A DNA stretch of 14,679 bases, from NCBI GenBank assembly GCA_964058805.1, contig CAXKVV010002137.1, positions 1 to 14,679 on the forward strand, read 5' to 3'. Both the position numbers and the translations under genes were made by a program. This document shows, in pieces, positions 9,726-14,679 of this stretch. Source of the DNA: Schoenoplectus triqueter. Its lineage: Eukaryota > Streptophyta > Magnoliopsida > Poales > Cyperaceae. Each line of letters starts with the position of its first letter. Position 1 is the stretch's first letter. The notes under the pieces were generated by a model. It was not told where the DNA came from. It saw only the letters and a program-made list of their open reading frames with translations, and did not search any database.

Positions 9726-10974
9726 ATTTTTTTAAAGATTTTTCCTATTTTTTAAAATGTCACTGTCAAGAGATGCTGCCCATACATAAATTAGAAAAAG
9801 AACAAAGAATATGTACTAACTTTGTTGGAGTTATGTGCTAAAAACTAATTATTTTTACGATTCATTTAGTTTATATTTGTGATGATATTTTATATCATTT
9901 ATTTTTTGAGTTTATTACTGAGTACTGATAGATTATTTGAGTTGAGAACTTGAATTGTGTATCATTTACTTAAATGATAATAATAATTATAAAAGTCTTT
10001 AATCTTGATAATTAACAAGGAATATTAATTATTCATAAAATATTAATATGCAAATTTTATGATGATTAAGTTCTACAAATCATGAGTATATGTTACCAAC
10101 TTAATTGCATAAGTATATGTTAGATGAACATAATAGTGGACATGACTCTATAAAATAATTATATGAATTATGTTAATTATTATTAATTAGTTCAGTTTGT
10201 TTGATTGATTGAAAACTAATTAAAAAGTCAGATGAATTAATTGCAGAGCTCATATTAAATCTTAGAACCATTTATATAAACTATAAGTTGGTTCTAACTA
10301 AACATTTCAACGGATAAATAAAAAAAAATAATTATTTAGAAGAATTAGGCAATGAAGAGAAAAAACAGATTACTTGAAACAAGTAAGAACAAAGAAAAGC
10401 CCAGTTCGATCCAGTTATTTTGATTTTTTTTTTGAGAAAAAAATGGGGGTCAGCCCCACAACTTTTATAGATAGTTATAATGTTTTGAAAGAACAAAAAA
10501 AGAAAGAAGAAAAATAAAATTTTGGTGACATACGGATTTTGAGAAGTTCCATACCAGTAATATTTTGAATTATAATGATCTATTTATTCATTTGTTGATG
10601 TCACTTGGAGTGCTGATGCTTCATCTAATCAGCTTCCGTTGTAATCTATTATAATTAATGCTATATCTCACGCGTTGCAGGCAATCCGCTCTCATTTTCT
10701 GATCTGATATGATGTGATCTGGTTAATGATCTCCTTTTTAGTGCAATCGCAAAAAATATTTATATTGTTCGGTAAATTGAATGGTCCATATCTTCTTTCT
10801 TTATCCTAAAAATGCTTCTCTGCTTCTGAACGCACAGTACAGCCTCTCATATAAACTTGTGTTGTTGACAAAACAGGTGGAGAAATTGCTTCATGTTTTG
10901 GAAATTTAACTATAGTTCTTTGAAGTTAATATATATTCTTTTTTTGTTAAAAGTGTCCTTAATTTGACAGAAAC
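9726..10974. other. AT-rich spacer between foldback element and minisatellite
   Basis: I see no gene here. At about 10430-10465 the phrase ATGGGGGTCAGCCCCACA follows a T-rich run and may be a short fragment of a repeat. Around 10670-10700 a GTTGCAG|GCAATCC resembles a splice acceptor, but no open frame follows. The DNA turns from AT-rich to GC-rich abruptly at about 10975. Confidence 0.5.
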
Positions 10975-11680
10975 GCAGTCCCCACCCGACACACCCCGGG
11001 GGGCCGCAGCCCCGGCCCCGCACCCCGGCCCCACACCCCACGCCGGGGCGCAACGCAGCCCCGACCCCACACCCCACGGCGCAACGTAGCCCCCACCCCA
11101 CGCCGGGGCGCAACGCAGCCCTGACCCCACGCCGGGGCGCAACGCAGCCCCGACCCCACACCCCACGCCGGGGCGCAACGCAGCCCCGACCCCACGCCGG
11201 GGCGCAACGCAGCCCCGACCCCACACCCCACGCCGGGGCGCAACGCAGCCCGACCCCACGCCGGGGCGCAACGCAGCCCCGGCCCCACGCCGGGGCGCAA
11301 CGCAGCCCCGGCCCCACACCGGGGCGCAACGCAGCCCGACCCCACACCCCACGCCGGGGCGCAACGCAGCCCGACCCCACACCCCACGCCGGGGCGCAAC
11401 GTAGCCCCCACCCCACGCCGGGGCGCAACGCAGCCCCGACCCCACGCCGCCCACGCCAGGGCGCAACGCAGCCCCGACCCCACGCCGGGGAGCAACGCAG
11501 CCCCGACCCCACACCCCACGCCGGGGCGCAACGCAGCCCCGACCCCACGCCGGGGCGCAACGCAGCCCCGACCCCACACCCCACGCCGGGGCGCAACGTA
11601 GCCCCGACCCCACGCCGGGGCGCAACGCAGCCCCGACCCCACACCCCACGCCGAAGCGCAACAAAGCCCCGACCCCACAC

Positions 11681-11990
11681 CCCACGCCGGGGCGCAACGC
11701 AGCCCCGACCCCACACCCCACGCCGGGGCGCAACGCAGCCCCGACCCCACACCCCACGCCGGGGCGCAACGCAGCCCCCACCCCACGCCGGGGCGCAACG
11801 AAGCCCCGACCCCACACCCCACGCCGGGGCGCAACGCAGCCCCAACCCCACGCCGGGGCGCAACGCAGCCCCGACCCCACACCCCACGCCGGGGCGCAAC
11901 GCAGCCCCGACCCCACACCCCACGCCGGGGCGCAACGCAGCCCCGACCCCACACCCCACGCCGGGGCGCAACGCAGCCCCGACCCCACAC
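11681..11990. repeat. Higher-order duplication, copy A (partner 12121-12430)
   Basis: This 310-base block, with its particular order of long, short and variant units, appears identical to 12121-12430, offset by exactly 440 bases. The offset equals nine 36-bp plus four 29-bp units. The shared rare variants (CCCCCACCCCACG, AACGAAGCCCCG, GCCCCAACCCC) make independent origin unlikely. Confidence 0.8.
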
Positions 11991-12120
11991 CCCACGCCGG
12001 GGCGCAACGCAGCCCCGACCCCACACCCCACGCCGGGGCGCAACGCAGCCCCGACCCCACGCCGGGGCGCAACGCAGCCCCGACCCCACACCCCACGCCG
12101 GGGCGCAACGCAGCCCCGAC

Positions 12121-12430
12121 CCCACGCCGGGGCGCAACGCAGCCCCGACCCCACACCCCACGCCGGGGCGCAACGCAGCCCCGACCCCACACCCCACGCC
12201 GGGGCGCAACGCAGCCCCCACCCCACGCCGGGGCGCAACGAAGCCCCGACCCCACACCCCACGCCGGGGCGCAACGCAGCCCCAACCCCACGCCGGGGCG
12301 CAACGCAGCCCCGACCCCACACCCCACGCCGGGGCGCAACGCAGCCCCGACCCCACACCCCACGCCGGGGCGCAACGCAGCCCCGACCCCACACCCCACG
12401 CCGGGGCGCAACGCAGCCCCGACCCCACAC
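12121..12430. repeat. Higher-order duplication, copy B (partner 11681-11990)
   Basis: This is the second copy of the 310-base block. It diverges from copy A after 12430, where a CACACCGGGG variant unit begins. It shows that multi-unit blocks within the array have been duplicated by unequal exchange or replication slippage. Confidence 0.8.
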
Positions 12431-13266
12431 CGGGGCGCAACGCAGCCCCGACCCCACGCCGGGGCGCAACGCAGCCCCGACCCCACGCCGGGGCGCAACG
12501 CAGCCCCGACCCCACACCCCACGCCGGGGCGCAACGCAGCCCCGACCCCACACCCCACGCCGGGGCGCAACGCAGCCCCGACCCCACGCCGGGGAGCAAC
12601 GCAGCCCCGACCCCACACCCCACGCCGGGGCGCAACGCAGCCCCGACCCCACACCCCACGCCGGGGCGCAACGCAGCCCCGACCCCACACCCCACGCCGG
12701 GGCGCAACGCAGCCCCGACCCCACACCCCACGCCGGGGCGCAACGCAGCCCCGACCCCACACCCCACGCCGGGGCGCAACGCAGCCCCGACCCCACACCC
12801 CACGCCGGGGCGCAACGCAGCCCCGACCCCACACCCCACGCCGGGGCGCAACGCAGCCCCAACCCCACGCCGGGGCGCAACGCAGCCCCGACCCCACACC
12901 CCACGCCGGGGCGCAACGCAGCCCCGACCCCACACCCCACGCCGGGGCGCAACGCAGCCCCGACCCCACGCCGGGGCGCAACGCAGCCCCGACCCCACGC
13001 CGGGGCGCAACGCAGCCCCGACCCCACACCCCACGCCGGGGCGCAACACAGCCCGGACCCCACACCCCACGCCGGGGCGCAACGCAGCCCCGACCCCACA
13101 CCCCACGCCGGGGCACAACGCAGCCCCAACCCCACACCCCCCACACCCCATGCATGGCCAGGGCGCAACACAGCCCCAACCCACACCCTCCACCCCTCAC
13201 CCATGGCCAGGGCGCAACACAGCCCTAACCCTCAAACCCAACACCAGCACGCACAAATACACGTAC

Positions 13267-13332
13267 CTTGTCCTTCAAAGAGCATACCGCTTTGTGGGAT
13301 CTGCTCGATGAGGAATTGAGTTCAATGGGGTG
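13267..13332 (-). other. Candidate first exon of a minus-strand transcript
   Basis: On the minus strand, a TATA box at 13362-13356 is followed about 30 bases later by sequence reading toward lower coordinates. It includes ATG at 13285-13283 and the codons for MLFEGQ, and it ends at 13267 with ACAAG|GTACGT, a strong plant splice donor (GT at 13266-13265). The first intron would then begin about 30 bases before the minisatellite. I cannot find a downstream exon in the window, so the ATG may be used or may lie in an untranslated leader. This is a gene-start hypothesis; a truncated promoter duplicate is the main alternative. Confidence 0.35.
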
Positions 13333-13520
13333 ACGGAGGTGATGAGCAGCACTTCTTTTATAGATGCCCCGACGCTCCAATCTTGTTATCTTCGCTCCGG
13401 TGGGACTAAGTTTGCAAACTGTCCGGACGTTCGCTAAAAAACGCGTGATTCCGAAGTTCCCTACTCACGTTTGATTTTGAACTCCAACGGTTCACCCTGC
13501 TTGCATTTAAGTGCATATGT
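13333..13520 (-). promoter_or_regulatory. Candidate minus-strand promoter (TATA box at 13356-13362)
   Basis: Read on the minus strand, this segment of balanced base composition contains TCTATAAAAG, a near-consensus plant TATA box. About 16 bases further upstream lies ATTGG (an inverted CCAAT box), and GTCCGGAC lies near 13420. Composition differs sharply from the AT-rich DNA at higher coordinates and the GC-rich array at lower ones. The support is sequence pattern only. Confidence 0.4.
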
Positions 13521-13522
13521 CA

Positions 13523-14005
13523 TCTTATACAAATATAATTTTTTAATTTAGATATTATTGAAACAGTGTTCTGACTTCTGAATTATTGTTCTACTTTTTT
13601 TTGCGAAGAAAAAGATATTCATCAAGAAAATTATATGTCACTCATAATATATTGATGAGTGATGATATTTATTAGGCTCCTTAATGGAGTTAGATTGTTT
13701 GTATGTAAATTATATACAATCTATAATGATGATATTTCCTTATCTTGAATATATATCATATGACGTAAGGAATTAATGGTGATAATATATGTTAGAATAA
13801 TTTACTTTTCTTTCCATAAAAATCATGAATCATTAACTCATATTGTGCAAAAATCTCATCCAAGATTAAATATAGTCTTTATTATATGTTTTCTCTATAA
13901 TTTGGTGAATTTATAATTTAATATTAGATAAATGTGAATTTTTTATCTTATAATATTTTAATGTTTAAATAAAAATTCTGCTGCAACGCGCGGGTATATA
14001 GCTAG
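13523..14005 (+). mobile_element. Probable non-autonomous Helitron
   Basis: The 3' end is characteristic: GCAACGCGCGGG at 13983-13994, seven bases, then CTAG at 14002-14005 with host T at 14006. TCTGC at 13977-13981 pairs with GCGGG at 13990-13994 through two G.T wobbles, giving the short hairpin expected just before a Helitron terminus. A candidate 5' end is TCTTATACAAATATAATTTT at 13523, preceded by host A at 13522, which fits insertion between A and T. The 3' end is much better supported than the 5' end. It has no coding capacity. Confidence 0.6.
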
Positions 14006-14028
14006 TGATATCAGAACCATGTTTGTCA

Positions 14029-14036
14029 TTTGAGTG
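14029..14036. repeat. hAT target-site duplication, left copy
   Basis: TTTGAGTG directly precedes the element's terminal TAGGGCTG and matches 14538-14545 exactly. Confidence 0.8.
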
Positions 14037-14537
14037 TAGGGCTGATAAAAAAAACTCATAATTCGTTCGGATTTGATTTGTTATTGGCTCGCTCGTTAGT
14101 GGACTAAGCCATTAACGAGCCAGCTCATTAATCTCATTAAGTTAATGAGCTGAGCTTGAGTTTTGACTACCTCGACTTGTTAGTCTCGATAAATTATTAA
14201 TATTTATTATTCATATTATTTTTATTATGGATTTTTAGTATGATAAGTAGTTTATAGTATGATATGTATTTAAATTATTATATATAAATTTATACGAAAT
14301 ATATTAGCATCTGTTATTTTATTATTTTTTTATAAATTTTAATTAAAATATCATAAAAAATATTATTAATTATTAAATAAATCTTAATGAGTCAGCTCAG
14401 TTAGTTCGTTAACTTAACGAATAAATATCAAGCTAAAACTTTTTGCTCGAAAATAGTTAACGAGTTAGTTCGGCTCAGCTCGTTAAACTAATGAGTCGAG
14501 CATGAACTTGACCCGGCTTAACTCGTTTACAATACTA
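14037..14537 (+). mobile_element. Non-autonomous hAT element (501 bp) with 8-bp target duplication
   Basis: The element starts TAGGGCTGATAAA and ends TTTACAATACTA; the reverse complement of the end reads TAGTATTGTAAACGAG, giving short imperfect terminal inverted repeats. Both ends abut the same 8-bp sequence, TTTGAGTG, the duplication length typical of hAT transposons. The subterminal regions hold many copies of GCTCGTTAA/TTAACGAGC-like motifs in both orientations (14090-14160 and 14390-14530), around an AT-rich core. No transposase is encoded, so mobility would depend on an autonomous relative. Confidence 0.8.
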
Positions 14538-14545
14538 TTTGAGTG
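14538..14545. repeat. hAT target-site duplication, right copy
   Basis: TTTGAGTG directly follows the terminal CAATACTA and is identical to the left copy. Confidence 0.8.
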
Positions 14546-14679
14546 TTTTTCTGGCCTATGTGCAATAGATGGTTCATAGGAAAGTTTTGGATGAATTGTT
14601 TTGCTTGCTTGCCTTGAGGTTTGCTGAAATTCTGATTTGTGCAAAGTTCAAGGTCTCTTTTATAAAATTTATTCAAACT

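Larger units (their letters stand above)
10975..13235. repeat. GC-rich minisatellite, about 65 units of 36 bp and 29 bp
   Basis: The array is about 2.26 kb, set in AT-rich DNA. Every unit holds the core CGGGGCGCAACGCAGCCCCG, followed by ACCCCACACCCCACGC in the 36-bp form. The 29-bp form lacks the 7-bp CACACCC. I counted about 65 GCAAC/ACAAC-type cores. The core can fold as an 8-bp stem with a single A bulge and an AAC loop. The plus strand is C-rich and the minus strand reads GGGGTGTGGGGTCGGGG, a quadruplex-prone pattern. Neither unit form contains a stop codon in any of the six frames, so very long open frames on the minus strand (764, 764 and 744 codons) are by-products of the repeat and not evidence of a gene. 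Units at both edges (before 11100 and after 13070) are more divergent than those in the centre. Confidence 0.95.

Noticed and set aside
10670..10700. GTTGCAG acceptor as the start of an exon
   Set aside because: No open frame or conserved peptide follows on the plus strand and no matching donor or upstream exon is visible.
10906..13204. Three overlapping minus-strand open frames of 744-764 codons across the minisatellite
   Set aside because: They exist in all three frames only because the repeat unit has no stop codons. The peptides are simple Gly/Arg/Ala/Cys repeats that switch type at each 29-bp unit, and no single frame is favoured.
10975..13235. CRISPR-like array
   Set aside because: There are no unique spacers between the repeats, the units are contiguous, and the context is a plant nuclear genome.
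13222..13241. CCCTAACCCTCAAACCC as telomere-like repeat
   Set aside because: It resembles but does not match the plant CCCTAAA repeat, occurs only once, and follows directly from the last degenerate minisatellite unit.

Overview
The window looks like nuclear DNA of a flowering plant. One multi-exon gene with plant-type GT-AG introns belongs to a family I recognise only from land plants. The rest is very AT-rich intergenic DNA holding decayed LINE, hAT, Helitron and foldback-element copies. A monocot is possible, but the sequence does not settle it.

Layout. 1-770: degenerate 3' end of a LINE (zinc-knuckle, linker and RNase H-like pieces in three frames, with stops). 769-5640: AT-rich spacer without a recognisable gene; GC content rises after about 5130. 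5640-5813: promoter and leader of the main gene, with a pyrimidine patch and a start-stop uORF (ATGTAA). 5814-9173: a plus-strand gene of four exons and three phase-0 introns. It encodes an NT-C2 (EEIG1/EHBP1-type) domain, a Ser-rich/Lys-rich linker and a conserved plant C-terminal domain. Exon 4 has lost one base near 8554, so as written the protein stops at 8569-8571. 9480-9725: a foldback (MITE-like) element. 9726-10974: AT-rich spacer. 10975-13235: a strongly strand-asymmetric GC- and CpG-rich minisatellite of about 65 copies of 36-bp and 29-bp units. 13240-13520: ordinary-GC DNA that, read on the minus strand, looks like a promoter (TATA box) plus a short first exon with a strong splice donor; its intron would begin just before the minisatellite. 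13523-14005: probable non-autonomous Helitron. 14037-14537: non-autonomous hAT element with a perfect 8-bp target duplication.

The most interesting points are: (i) the minisatellite, which has no stop codon in its repeat in any of six frames, carries a hairpin in each unit and G-quadruplex-prone runs on the minus strand, and may lie in the first intron of a minus-strand transcript; (ii) the C-terminal domain of the main gene, whose ordered Cys, His and Asp suggest a papain- or transglutaminase-like fold, with the frameshift falling between the Cys and the His; (iii) the start-stop uORF in that gene's leader; and (iv) the dated-looking cluster of Helitron and hAT insertions upstream of the minus-strand promoter.
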